NCBI GenBank assembly: GCA_964387075.1
Contig: CAYLVB010000012.1
Coordinates: forward strand, 104,744 to 168,743
Source: PALSA-968 sp964387075
GTDB taxonomy: Bacteria > Bacteroidota > Bacteroidia > B-17B0 > Aurantibacillaceae
Direction: 5' to 3'
DNA: 64,000 nt
The notes under the pieces were generated by a model that did no database searches, was not told the DNA's origin, and was given only the letters and a program-made list of their open reading frames with translations. The position numbers were made by a program, and so were the translations under genes. Below are positions 44,171 to 52,867 of the stretch, one piece after another. Position 1 is the first letter of the stretch, and each line of letters begins with the position of its first letter.

Positions 44171-44983
44171 TTATTTTTTTGATGCGATCTTCTGCAGGGT
44201 CTCTTTCTCCTGTTTGGTCAGGCTGTCGTAGCCGCTGCGGTTGATCTTGTCCAATATCTCGTTGAGGGTCTTCTCTTCGCTCACTACTTTCTTCTGTGTC
44301 GAACTCATCTGGTACACCTTAGCCTGCTGTCTTGGTTTAAAACTGAGAAAACGCAGCCAATCATTTCCTTTTTTCAATTGCCAGGCGTAGGCCATCCCGA
44401 AGAAAGCGCCGCCAAGGTGGGCCACTTTCCCCCCGGTGTTCACCGAAAGGTCAATTACCGTGCTCAGGAGGAAAAGAACCAAAACCACCCATTTCAAAGG
44501 AAAGGGTCCGAAGATGAAAAGGCTTACCGGAAGGTTTGGCGCGTAAATAGCTGCCGCAATAGAAACAGCCGTTACAGAGGCGGAGGCACCGAGCAGGTAG
44601 GAGTATTGCCCGACAAAGAAAATGTTGGAAAGGATCAGGAAAAATAGAGCCCCGCATATTCCACCCATGATGTAGATGAACCAAAGGCGTTTTTCGTTGA
44701 GGATCGAGGAAAGTATTTGCCCGGTGAAGTAAAAGAGCAGCATGTTAAAAAAGATATGCCCCAACGATTCATGCGTGAACATATACGTAATAACGGTGTA
44801 AAAGGTAGTGCCAAGTTCAGCCAGGTTTCCCTGCACGCTAAGCGCGCGCCCAAGGTCGAACGAACTAACGTTGGCGGTAATATTAATAGCCAGGAACAGC
44901 ACGCAGTTGATCAGGATCAGTTGCACCGTGGCATTGAACCCTTTCACTTTTTGTATTCCTGTTCTCCAATTGGCGTTTGTCAT
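44171..44983 (-). CDS. Rhomboid family intramembrane serine protease
   Basis: 270 residues with six transmembrane helices and a C-terminal cytosolic tail. The catalytic dyad is Ser134 in LLGASASV (GxSx) and His189 in VAHLGGAFFG. MFTHESLGHIFFNMLLFYFTG carries the conserved HxxxN of helix 2. The tail (about 225-270) ends in a helical motif, LNEILDKINRSGYDSLTKQE, common to Bacteroidota rhomboids. It cleaves membrane-spanning substrates; targets unknown. Promoter TATATTTG at 44998-45005. Confidence 0.93.
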   Translation of the reverse strand: MTNANWRTGIQKVKGFNATVQLILINCVLFLAINITANVSSFDLGRALSVQGNLAELGTTFYTVITYMFTHESLGHIFFNMLLFYFTGQILSSILNEKRLWFIYIMGGICGALFFLILSNIFFVGQYSYLLGASASVTAVSIAAAIYAPNLPVSLFIFGPFPLKWVVLVLFLLSTVIDLSVNTGGKVAHLGGAFFGMAYAWQLKKGNDWLRFLSFKPRQQAKVYQMSSTQKKVVSEEKTLNEILDKINRSGYDSLTKQEKETLQKIASKK

Positions 44984-44997
44984 AATTAAATGCGCTG

Positions 44998-45005
44998 CAA
45001 ATATA
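44998..45005 (-). promoter_or_regulatory. -7 promoter element of the rhomboid gene (TATATTTG)
   Basis: Minus-strand TATATTTG ending 14 nt before the ATG at 44983. Confidence 0.55.
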
Positions 45006-45055
45006 GAATATGTAATAACTAAAGGTTACCTTTACAACGTTTTTTAGAGCAATTT

Positions 45056-46678
45056 ATGATAGAAAAAAAGATACCATTCGTCCTCTGTTTCACGTTGTTA
45101 CTATTTATACAGGTTTTCAGGGCACAGGTTACAATAACTATACCAAGCGGCAACCTGTACAGTTCTGTCACCCCCGCCGAGTGGCGCAAGCCTTTGGGGA
45201 CTTATTTCGGTTACGAAAGGAGCGCCTTCATTTATACCCATAGTGAGATCGGGCAGTTCGGCACCATCAATTCGATCTCTTTTTATTGCGATACGCTGAA
45301 CAATCCGGGTAATGTGCCCATCAATATTTATCTGAAAGAGACTGTCAATGCGGCTTTTGCCGGCCCGAGCACGGTTGCTGCCGAAGAAAGCGGCGCGCAA
45401 TTGGTGTACAGCGGCACTTTAGCGGCTACTTCATTGGTAAAAGGGCAATGGATCACTTTTGTTTTAAGCAATCCTTTTCTGCATGCCACCTCCAATTCCA
45501 TAGAAGTGATCGTGGAGACCAACGCGGGTGGTAGCGGGAATGAGACCAGCCTTGCAAAAGGATTTTATCATTACCTCACCAGCATTTACGCTTTCCAGTA
45601 TTGGTCGGCCGACAATACGGCGCCTGCAAGTATTGGAACTCTTTCTTACAAGAGACCCAATGTGCAATTTGATATGTCCCTTGCTACAGCCTGCAGCGGA
45701 ACGCCAAATGGAGGAATTACCGTTTCTTCTGTCGATACTACCTGCTCGAATGTTACTTTGTCGCTGAGCGGAAGCACTTCGGCAACCGGGTTGACCTATC
45801 AATGGGAAGATTCTTTATCGGGCGGTGCATGGGCTGCAATTAATGGCGCAACAAGCCCGGTCATGGTTTCTTCTGTCAGCGCTGATACCTGGTTTCGCTG
45901 CCTGGTGAGCTGCTCTTCTCAATCTTCGTATTCAACTATAAAGCAGGTTGTTATGAGGAATTATTTGCAGTGTTACTGTAATTCAAATTTAGGTGGCGGA
46001 TGCAGCAGCAGCGCTATAGATTCGGTGGCTATTGAAACCACTTTGCTGGCAAACGCAAGCGGATGTTCTACTTATATTCAATATCCTGCCTCGGGTAATA
46101 CCTGCGCCCAACTGGCAAGCGGACAAAACTACAACCTGCATACAAAGTTCAATGGCGTGGTGATCGCTTCGGTATGGATAGATTACGACCAGAACGGGAT
46201 GTTTGATAGTGTAGAGTGGAAGCAGATCGTCACTACGGCCCAGGTCGACAGCGATTATGTTACGGTCTTATCGGTTCCGGCCAATGCCAAAACAGGATTA
46301 ACGCTCATGCGTATCCGTACGCGTGCAGCCGGGAACCTGAATAACTATGATGATGCCTGTACTAATTTTGGCAGCGGAGAAACGGAAGATTATTTTATCG
46401 GGATCAATTACGATGTGCGTGTGGCTTCGCAGAAAAAGGAAGGAGAACTCGTTTTTTACCCAAATCCTGCCAGTGGTGTTTTGTACATCTCAGGAGCAAA
46501 GGATCAAGGGATCCTTGAAATTGTTTCTTTAGCGGGAACGGTAGTTTTAAACAAAACCACGCATAGTGTAAACGGAATTATGACGATAGACATATCGGAT
46601 CTATCCACAGGAGTCTATTTTTTGAAGACGAATTTTGGTGATCGCGGCTCAGTTAAGAAGCTGGTTATAAGTAGGTAA
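45056..46678 (+). CDS. T9SS-secreted protein with GEVED domain
   Basis: 540 residues. A signal peptide (VLCFTLLLFIQVFRAQ) is followed by a beta-sandwich (about 25-205) of the 'galactose-binding/LamG-like' type, an Ig-like segment with paired Cys (CSGTPNGGITVSSVDTTCSN ... YQWEDSLSGGAW), a GEVED domain (VWIDYDQNGMFDSVEWKQIV, then GSGETEDYFIGI) and a type-A T9SS sorting domain (LVFYPNPASGVLYI, STGVYFLKTNFGDRG, KLVISR). It is exported to the surface or medium. It is divergent from the rhomboid gene. Confidence 0.88.
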   Translation: MIEKKIPFVLCFTLLLFIQVFRAQVTITIPSGNLYSSVTPAEWRKPLGTYFGYERSAFIYTHSEIGQFGTINSISFYCDTLNNPGNVPINIYLKETVNAAFAGPSTVAAEESGAQLVYSGTLAATSLVKGQWITFVLSNPFLHATSNSIEVIVETNAGGSGNETSLAKGFYHYLTSIYAFQYWSADNTAPASIGTLSYKRPNVQFDMSLATACSGTPNGGITVSSVDTTCSNVTLSLSGSTSATGLTYQWEDSLSGGAWAAINGATSPVMVSSVSADTWFRCLVSCSSQSSYSTIKQVVMRNYLQCYCNSNLGGGCSSSAIDSVAIETTLLANASGCSTYIQYPASGNTCAQLASGQNYNLHTKFNGVVIASVWIDYDQNGMFDSVEWKQIVTTAQVDSDYVTVLSVPANAKTGLTLMRIRTRAAGNLNNYDDACTNFGSGETEDYFIGINYDVRVASQKKEGELVFYPNPASGVLYISGAKDQGILEIVSLAGTVVLNKTTHSVNGIMTIDISDLSTGVYFLKTNFGDRGSVKKLVISR

Positions 46679-46686
46679 CCCCCGTT

Positions 46687-46717
46687 TTTGCTTATTCTAC
46701 CGAAAAGACTAAATTTG
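46687..46717 (+). promoter_or_regulatory. Full consensus promoter of the gene at 46738
   Basis: TTTG at 46687-46690, 19-nt spacer, TAAATTTG at 46710-46717; ATG 21 nt later. Confidence 0.8.
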
Positions 46718-46737
46718 CTATTAACTAAACGATCCAT

Positions 46738-47511
46738 ATGAAGAAAGTCTACTTTTTATTATTACTGGCCCTTCCTTTTTTAAGCACAGCGCAGATAGCC
46801 TGTACTTTTGATTATACCTGGTTAGCCCTTGGAAAGAACGGGGTTTATCCCGACAGCGCTACTAATTTCGTGAGCGGAACAGTTGGCGTGCCTTATGTGC
46901 AGCACATTACAGTAAAAGTTCCTTATGATACTACAGCTACTATTTTTGGGAACACCAGTACCTTTCATTTCGATCATATCGATCTGCAGACAAATATCAG
47001 CAATCCTCCCAACTATGGATTGCCTCCCGGCTTGGCGCTAAGCGGAACCCCTTCTAATTTGAAATTTCCGGGAAACGACACAAGTTGCATGATCGTGCAG
47101 GGTACTCCAACCACGCAGGGCTCCTACACCCTCTCATTTACGCTAAAAACATATATGACCGAATTTCCGGGCATTTCTGTGAATACGCAAACGATTACCT
47201 ATTACGTGATCAATATCGCTCCGGCTACAAGCGTTGCTACCAATACTAATTTTAATTTTTTGGTTTCTCAGAACAGCCCTAATCCTGTAAAAGATAACAC
47301 GTCTATACGTTTTACCATGCCTCATGATGCCAAAGTGAAACTGAATGTATTTAACGTGGCCGGACAAAAAGTTGCTGAAAAAGAAATTAGCGGTGTACGC
47401 GGCGAGAACAGCTACGACTTCGACGCTTCTCAATTAGAGAACGGGGTTTACCTGTACACGGTTGAGATGAACCAGCAAAAGCAATGTCGCCGCATGGTGG
47501 TTGCCCGGTAG
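46738..47511 (+). CDS. Small T9SS-secreted protein
   Basis: 257 residues. Signal peptide (FLLLLALPFLSTAQ), then a beta-rich domain with an Ig/putative cadherin-like strand (FVSGTVGVPYVQHITVKVP) and GLPPGLALSGTPSN. The C-terminal ~80 residues are a type-A sorting domain: FLVSQNSPNPVKDNTSIRF, LNVFNVAGQKVAEKE, and LENGVYLYTVEMNQQKQCR ending MVVAR. It has its own strong promoter and may be a short secreted recognition protein; the function is unknown. Confidence 0.85.
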   Translation: MKKVYFLLLLALPFLSTAQIACTFDYTWLALGKNGVYPDSATNFVSGTVGVPYVQHITVKVPYDTTATIFGNTSTFHFDHIDLQTNISNPPNYGLPPGLALSGTPSNLKFPGNDTSCMIVQGTPTTQGSYTLSFTLKTYMTEFPGISVNTQTITYYVINIAPATSVATNTNFNFLVSQNSPNPVKDNTSIRFTMPHDAKVKLNVFNVAGQKVAEKEISGVRGENSYDFDASQLENGVYLYTVEMNQQKQCRRMVVAR

Positions 47512-47595
47512 CATTGACGATTTGTTGATTTACGATTTTGTGATTGTGGATCCTGAAATTTGTAAGTCGTCAATTGAAAAATCGTCAATTTTTAA

Positions 47596-48513
47596 ATGGA
47601 GATCTTCGAAATAACAGTATTAGGTTCAGGCTCGGCTACACCCTCATTGATAAGAAACCCAAGTGCCCAGTTGCTTAACGCGGCCGGGCATTATTTTTTG
47701 ATAGATTGCGGAGAGGGAACGCAGATCCAGTTGCGCCGTAACAGCATCAAGCTCCAACGTATTGAATGCATTCTCATTTCGCATTTACACGGCGATCATT
47801 ACTTTGGACTGATGGGGCTTTTGCAGACCATGCATTTATTGGGCAGACAAGCTAAGATGACCCTGGTCTGTCCACCCGAACTGAAGGAGATCATTGACCT
47901 GCAGAACAAGCATTCGCAAACGGGCTTGAGTTATGAGCTGGAGTATGTTTTTACCAATGCGAAAGAGAAGCAGAAAGTGTATGAGAACAATACACTGGAG
48001 ATACATTCTTTTCCCTTGAGCCATCGTATCAATTGTACGGGGTTCTTATTCAAGGAGAAAATAGGTTTAAGGAAGATCATCAAAGAAAAACTGCAGCAGC
48101 ACAAGATATCGGTGGCCATGATCAACAACCTGCGTTTGGGGTTGGATGTGGAAGATGAGAATGGGAAGTTCATTAAGAATTCGGAGCTAACGGAGCAGCC
48201 GCCCGCGCCGCGCAGCTTTGCCTATTGTTCGGATACCATTCATGATGAGAACATCATTCCGTATGTGAAAGATGTGAATTTGCTGTACCACGAAAGCACT
48301 TTCCTGGAGAGTGAGATCGAAAGGGCGAAGAAAACATTTCACACAACAGCGAAGCAGGCCGCTTCAATAGCACAAAAAGCAAATGTCAAACAATTATTGA
48401 TCGGGCATTTCTCGGCCCGTTATGGCAATACCCAGGATTTTTTAGATGAGGCAAGGACCGTATTCGAAAGTACTTTGCTGGCGGAAGAAGGGAGAACGTA
48501 CAAGGTGATTTAA
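47596..48513 (+). CDS. rnz: Ribonuclease Z
   Basis: 305 residues, metallo-beta-lactamase fold. It trims the 3' trailer of tRNA precursors. Zinc ligands are in ISHLHGDHYFGLMG (HxHxDH) with the downstream SFPLSHRINC and YHESTF, and HFSARY near the end. The N-terminus VLGSGSATPSLIRNPSAQLL and IDCGEGTQIQLRR are characteristic. The exosite arm (about 155-180, GLRKIIKEKLQQHKIS) is present. Start ATG 47596. The 84 bp before it are low-complexity repeats of GATTT/CGTCAATT words. Confidence 0.95.
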   Translation: MEIFEITVLGSGSATPSLIRNPSAQLLNAAGHYFLIDCGEGTQIQLRRNSIKLQRIECILISHLHGDHYFGLMGLLQTMHLLGRQAKMTLVCPPELKEIIDLQNKHSQTGLSYELEYVFTNAKEKQKVYENNTLEIHSFPLSHRINCTGFLFKEKIGLRKIIKEKLQQHKISVAMINNLRLGLDVEDENGKFIKNSELTEQPPAPRSFAYCSDTIHDENIIPYVKDVNLLYHESTFLESEIERAKKTFHTTAKQAASIAQKANVKQLLIGHFSARYGNTQDFLDEARTVFESTLLAEEGRTYKVI

Positions 48514-48583
48514 CATTGAAAAAGTAAAATGTAAGATTGAAAAAGTGAATACAACTCCCATTTTCAATTTTACTTTTTCAATG
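48514..48583. terminator. 17-bp perfect inverted repeat between convergent genes
   Basis: CATTGAAAAAGTAAAAT (48514-48530) and ATTTTACTTTTTCAATG (48567-48583) are perfect inverse complements, separated by 36 nt that contain further GATTGAAAAAGTG / TTTTCAAT words. It immediately follows rnz and faces the convergent lipoprotein gene, so it may act as a two-way terminator, or it is a small mobile repeat. Confidence 0.6.
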
Positions 48584-48600
48584 ATCATTTTTCAATTGTA

Positions 48601-49509
48601 TCATTTACAGATCAAAGTATCGATAAAAGGATTGTACCCGCACCAAACACCGATCACATTCTCGCCATGCACATTGTTCTCTAAATTGGTGGGCGCCGCG
48701 AAAGGATTTCCATTACTGATGATATTCGCATCGTAAGAACGAAAGAAACGAAATTCATCGTAGCCTATCGTACAGAACTTCACTACCACCACGTCATTCC
48801 GTTTAAAGAAATTCCTTTCGTTGTTGTTATCATCGTTGGCAGTGGAGTTCTGTATCATTCCCCGGTTGTATGCAAACTCAAAGGATTTTCCATCGATGAA
48901 CTTATCATCGAAGGTGGAACCCAGCGGGGCAATGAAATTCTGATCCTTTCCAATACGTTTGGCAAACCAGCGATATTGGTTCTGCTGGTTGCCAGGCTCG
49001 TGCAAATAGGTATAAACAAATCCAAGCGAGTCATCCCTCAGAACTTTGAACCAAAGCGTATCCAGTTTTACCTGCGGATGGATCAGGGTTTGCGCGGTGT
49101 ATGTCTTGCCATTCAGTTGTACAGTAAGCACATAATTATTCCCTTCGGCACCAACCATGTTAGCAGCCTTGTAGTAAAATCCCTGGCCAAAGAAGTCCTT
49201 TAAGGTGTCTGTAGTAGTTCCATCGTTAACAGTAACAACAGCGCCTTTCACCGCAAAGTCTGCAAGACTTTGCGAATGATTGCCGAAATAGGGGACGGTC
49301 CAACTCAAATACACTTCGGGGTTTGAACCTTTCTCGATCTTACCTTCCACAACCAGTTTTTGCACGTAGTCGGGTATCTTTACGTCGATGTTCTTTTGGC
49401 AAGCAGCCATACACAGGACAAGCACAAGGCTAAGTATCGGCAGATTGCTTCGCCAGTGGCCTCGCAATGACGGTTCTAAATTTGTTTTTTGCTTTTCCTT
49501 CATCATCAA
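48601..49509 (-). CDS. DUF4249 lipoprotein (SusD-like partner of the TonB receptor)
   Basis: 302 residues. The lipobox is VLVLCMAAC with KNIDVKIPDYVQKLVVEGKI after it, the DUF4249 start; later parts include GNHSQSLADFAVKGAVVTVNDG and YTAQTLIHPQVKLDTLWFK. DUF4249 proteins sit on the outer membrane with the carboxypeptidase-domain TonB receptors, as here: the receptor stop overlaps this start region by 4 bp. The start ATG is one of three in a row at 49509. Residues about 12-24 come from a mobile palindromic repeat (49443-49472; see findings), making the N-region unusually long. Confidence 0.85.
   Translation of the reverse strand: MMMKEKQKTNLEPSLRGHWRSNLPILSLVLVLCMAACQKNIDVKIPDYVQKLVVEGKIEKGSNPEVYLSWTVPYFGNHSQSLADFAVKGAVVTVNDGTTTDTLKDFFGQGFYYKAANMVGAEGNNYVLTVQLNGKTYTAQTLIHPQVKLDTLWFKVLRDDSLGFVYTYLHEPGNQQNQYRWFAKRIGKDQNFIAPLGSTFDDKFIDGKSFEFAYNRGMIQNSTANDDNNNERNFFKRNDVVVVKFCTIGYDEFRFFRSYDANIISNGNPFAAPTNLENNVHGENVIGVWCGYNPFIDTLICK
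49443..49472. repeat. 30-bp palindromic repeat, copy 2, inside a signal-peptide coding region
   Basis: Identical over 30 bp to 36100-36129. Here it lies within the reading frame of the DUF4249 lipoprotein and encodes LRGHWRSN-like residues just before the hydrophobic signal core. Confidence 0.8.
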
Positions 49510-51965
49510 AACTTAAAATTCCAGGTTACGCTGGGTAGTACAGGAAATAAAGAAACCTGTCGCGCCTGCACTTTAAAATCTCCCGTTAACACACTTCCTT
49601 TTGTATCGAAATAGATGAAATAAGGATTTTTGCGGTTATAAGCGTTAAAGAGGCTGAAGGTCCAGCTTTGGCTGAAATTGCGCGCGTATTTTTTCGGTAC
49701 GGTTATCTTTGAAAGATCTTTTCCTTTTCGTGTATAGCGTTTTTCGAGCCGTTTCTTTTTTCTTTCAATTTGCTTATTGCGGTCGGGTGTGTAAGTGGCC
49801 GAAAGATCGAGGCGGTTATAGGGACGAAACTGGTAGGCGTTCCTTCCGCCGTAATCCACGTTGACCGACTGCTCGAAATAATACAAGGAGTTGGGTAAAG
49901 TGCCGCGGTTGCCGGTGCTGAAGACAAAGACAGCGGATAAGTTCCACTTCGCGCTGAGCTCGTAAGCAGTTACAACAGAAACATCATGGCGCCGGTCGTA
50001 TTTTGCAAAATAGGTTTTTCCCCCATTAATTTCCGGGAATGTGCGGTTGGTCCAGGAAAGCGTGTAGCCTATCCAGCCGGTGAACTTTCCTTCGCGTTTT
50101 TTGAGGAAGAACTCTGTGCCAAAAGCTTCACCTCTTCCAAAAGTAAAGGAATTATCGGGATTATCTTTTACGTTGTCCTGCGGCTGCGATCCTTCCTTGT
50201 ATTCGATCAGGTTCTTCATGTCCTTGTAATAAGTTTCGATGGATGATTCGAACATGTTGTCTTTAAAATTCTTGAAAACCCCAATGGCGTATTGATTACC
50301 GATCTGTGGTTTGATCAATTCGGTACTGGGCATCCACACATCGGTTGGAAGTGAAACGGAAGAAATGGAGGCAAGGTGAATGTATTGGTAATTGCGGGTA
50401 TAACTTCCTTTCAGCGAAAGCGACTTTGTTAATTCATAGCGCAGCGACAGGCGCGGCTCAAGCCCGTTATAAGCACTTACTTTCTTCCCGGTTGAATAAA
50501 CAACCGTATCGGTCTGTTTGGTGAAAGGATCTTTTACATATCGCGTAAACGGTCCAACATGTACAAAATAACTGAAGCGCGCCCCTGCGTTCAGCCGTAA
50601 GCGATCGGTTAAATCCCAATCGTCGCCGGCGTACACATGCCCTTCGTGGCTGTATAGTTTAACAACGTCGCCGAGATCGAATTGTGTTTCGCCCGAGCGG
50701 GCGGAGGCGTTGGTGGGAATGAATACGTGGAAAACGTAATTGGCGCCGAACTTCACACTGTGCCTGCTATTGGGAAACCAACTGAGATCGATCTTCGCGT
50801 TATGGTCGCGTATGCCGGAAAATATCTTGAATTCGAAATTATCCTGCAGCGCGCTGAATGAAAAGTTGTAATAGGAATAAATAAGCGAGGTATTACAGAA
50901 TAATTTGGAGTTGAAGATGTGACTCCACCTTAAAGAACCCGTTGCATTGCCCCAGGTAGTCTCAACGCCAAAGTCTGATTCATTATCCTTGAACAAAAAA
51001 ACATCTTTCCCGAAATACCCGCTCAGGTAAAGGGAGTTCTTAGCGTTTATACGATAGTTAAATTTGGTATTAAGATCATAGAAGAAATAGCGCGTGCCGG
51101 CAAACTCGCTTTTCAGGTGCGTGAAAATGGGTTTTGTGATCACATCCACATAAGTACGACGAGCAGAAATGATAAAAGAGCTGGTATCTTTTTTTAGGGG
51201 CCCCTGTACCGTAAGACGCGAAGCGATAAGGCCGATGCCGCCATCCACCTGGAAGTTTTGGTTATTGCCGTCCTTCATGGTAATATCAAGTACCGATGAA
51301 AGTCTTCCGCCGTATTGCGCCGGCATGCCACCTTTGGTAAGCGTTACGTTTTTGATCGCATCGCCATTAAAAACGGAGAAGAACCCCATTAAATGCGAGG
51401 CATTGTAAACCACAGCTTCATCCAGCAGAATTAAATTCTGATCAGGTCCGCCGCCCCGAACGTAAAAACCGCTCTGCCCATCGCCGGCCGATTTAACGCC
51501 GGGAAGTAATTGAATTGTTTTGAGGATGTCCACTTCTCCCATGAACGCGGGCAAAGTTTTAATTTGCTTCATGTCTAGCGTAACGGTGCTCATTTGCGAA
51601 CTCTTCACGTTTTGGTCGGGCCTTTCGCCACTTACCACCACTTCCTGCATCTCTATGCCGGTTTGTACCAGCGATACGTCGTGTACAAGGTCCTTGTTCA
51701 GGGAAACGCTGTCGCTTTGCGTGTTGTAGCCGAGATACATGCAGATAAGCGTGTATTCCCCTTTTGGGAGGGTGATGGAGTAGAAGCCGTAATTGTTTGT
51801 GGTGGTGCCCTTTTTTAATTCTTTAATATAGATGGTAGCGCCGATGGCGAGTTCGCCGGTCTTTTTTTCTTTAATAGTTCCGCTGATACTGAAGTTTTGC
51901 GCGGAAAGGCCGAATGAAAAAAACAAAAAGAATGCTGTAAGATATCGTATTCGGAAATTGGGCAT
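49506..51965 (-). CDS. TonB-dependent receptor with carboxypeptidase-like domain
   Basis: About 819 residues. Signal peptide (YLTAFFLFFSFGLSAQ), an N-terminal carboxypeptidase-regulatory-like domain (FSISGTIKEKKTGELAIGATIYIKEL, EYTLICMYLGYNTQ), a plug domain (LPAFMGEVDILKTIQLLPGV, GFYVRGGGPDQNLILLDEA) and a 22-strand barrel ending VTWNFKF. It imports an unknown ligand using proton-motive force via TonB. Start at 51965 (MPNFRIRYL) is supported by the TATATTTG box at 51975-51982; an earlier in-frame start at 51986 precedes the promoter. Operon with the DUF4249 lipoprotein. Confidence 0.93.
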   Translation of the reverse strand: MPNFRIRYLTAFFLFFSFGLSAQNFSISGTIKEKKTGELAIGATIYIKELKKGTTTNNYGFYSITLPKGEYTLICMYLGYNTQSDSVSLNKDLVHDVSLVQTGIEMQEVVVSGERPDQNVKSSQMSTVTLDMKQIKTLPAFMGEVDILKTIQLLPGVKSAGDGQSGFYVRGGGPDQNLILLDEAVVYNASHLMGFFSVFNGDAIKNVTLTKGGMPAQYGGRLSSVLDITMKDGNNQNFQVDGGIGLIASRLTVQGPLKKDTSSFIISARRTYVDVITKPIFTHLKSEFAGTRYFFYDLNTKFNYRINAKNSLYLSGYFGKDVFLFKDNESDFGVETTWGNATGSLRWSHIFNSKLFCNTSLIYSYYNFSFSALQDNFEFKIFSGIRDHNAKIDLSWFPNSRHSVKFGANYVFHVFIPTNASARSGETQFDLGDVVKLYSHEGHVYAGDDWDLTDRLRLNAGARFSYFVHVGPFTRYVKDPFTKQTDTVVYSTGKKVSAYNGLEPRLSLRYELTKSLSLKGSYTRNYQYIHLASISSVSLPTDVWMPSTELIKPQIGNQYAIGVFKNFKDNMFESSIETYYKDMKNLIEYKEGSQPQDNVKDNPDNSFTFGRGEAFGTEFFLKKREGKFTGWIGYTLSWTNRTFPEINGGKTYFAKYDRRHDVSVVTAYELSAKWNLSAVFVFSTGNRGTLPNSLYYFEQSVNVDYGGRNAYQFRPYNRLDLSATYTPDRNKQIERKKKRLEKRYTRKGKDLSKITVPKKYARNFSQSWTFSLFNAYNRKNPYFIYFDTKGSVLTGDFKVQARQVSLFPVLPSVTWNFKF

Positions 51966-51974
51966 TTTGAATAA

Positions 51975-51982
51975 CAAATATA
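51975..51982 (-). promoter_or_regulatory. -7 promoter element of the TonB receptor operon (TATATTTG)
   Basis: Minus-strand TATATTTG ending 9 nt before the ATG at 51965; the leader is only a few bases. Confidence 0.6.
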
Positions 51983-52134
51983 GCAATTAAAGAGGCCTTG
52001 TAAGAGATTGTTTGCTAAGTGATTACAGCACCCAAAAAAGCAATCACCCAAAAGGGTGAATGACCTCGCTGATAAATAGTATGCATAATCTGATAAAATG
52101 ATTTTTGCTAAACGCTTATACGCGATTATATCTT

Positions 52135-52142
52135 TATATTTG
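52135..52142 (+). promoter_or_regulatory. -7 promoter element for the gene at 52235 (TATATTTG)
   Basis: TATATTTG about 92 nt before the ATG; a clear -33 is not found at the usual spacing. Confidence 0.45.
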
Positions 52143-52234
52143 TGGGTTAGCGTAATTTTTTGAACCATTACGCGGGAGGTCTCTGAAAATCCTTTAATCG
52201 AGTAGGAAAAAAAATCGTAATTTTTAATCTCTTT

Positions 52235-52837
52235 ATGATCAAAACATGCAAAGTGCTAGTGCTAGGAGCACTTATTCTGATGGCGGCGTCCTGTGCCCGT
52301 TATGTGGCCCCTCCTTTTACGGATGTCACAAAAATCTCTCAGCTGAAGAACAACATGAAAGTAAAGCAAGTGATCGATGTATTGGGCATTGAGCCTTTCG
52401 ACATCTATTACATGCAGGAAACCGGCGCGCAAATGCTGAGCTTCAATTACCGCGTTAAAAAACGCATCATGTATGTTTACAATACCGTTAACTACCTCGA
52501 GATCCAGAGACAAACCTCTAACGAAGAGTCACAAAAGTCGGGCGACCTGTTCTATGATAAAAAATACCAGACCGTGTATGCCATGTTCAGTAAAGATGGC
52601 GATCTTATGTCTTATCTTACCACCAATGGCATTAACCATGGCGCGGGTTTGATCGTGAACGGTAATACGATCCAGTATTATGATGAGAAGAACATCAATG
52701 TTCTTGACAGCAGCTACAACCGCGCGCACAATCCTTTTTACAGTGGCAAATCGGTTAACATCATGTTGAACAAGGACGGTACTTTCAATTACGGCGCCCC
52801 TGTTCAACAGAAAAAATGGTGGCAGTTCTGGAAATAA
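52235..52837 (+). CDS. Hypothetical lipoprotein
   Basis: 200 residues. Signal LVLGALILMAASC (Cys20) marks a lipoprotein. The mature part has a SmpA/BamE-like run (ISQLKNNMKVKQVIDVLGIEP), then strands such as MLSFNYRVKKRIMYVYN and LFYDKKYQTVYAMFSKDG, and ends in a very aromatic tail, KKWWQFWK. BamE-like folds take part in outer-membrane protein assembly, but similarity is weak. The next gene (beta-barrel) starts 30 bp downstream, so they are probably co-transcribed. Confidence 0.75.
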   Translation: MIKTCKVLVLGALILMAASCARYVAPPFTDVTKISQLKNNMKVKQVIDVLGIEPFDIYYMQETGAQMLSFNYRVKKRIMYVYNTVNYLEIQRQTSNEESQKSGDLFYDKKYQTVYAMFSKDGDLMSYLTTNGINHGAGLIVNGNTIQYYDEKNINVLDSSYNRAHNPFYSGKSVNIMLNKDGTFNYGAPVQQKKWWQFWK

Positions 52838-52867
52838 AAATAATACTAACGAGATAATATTAAAAAC

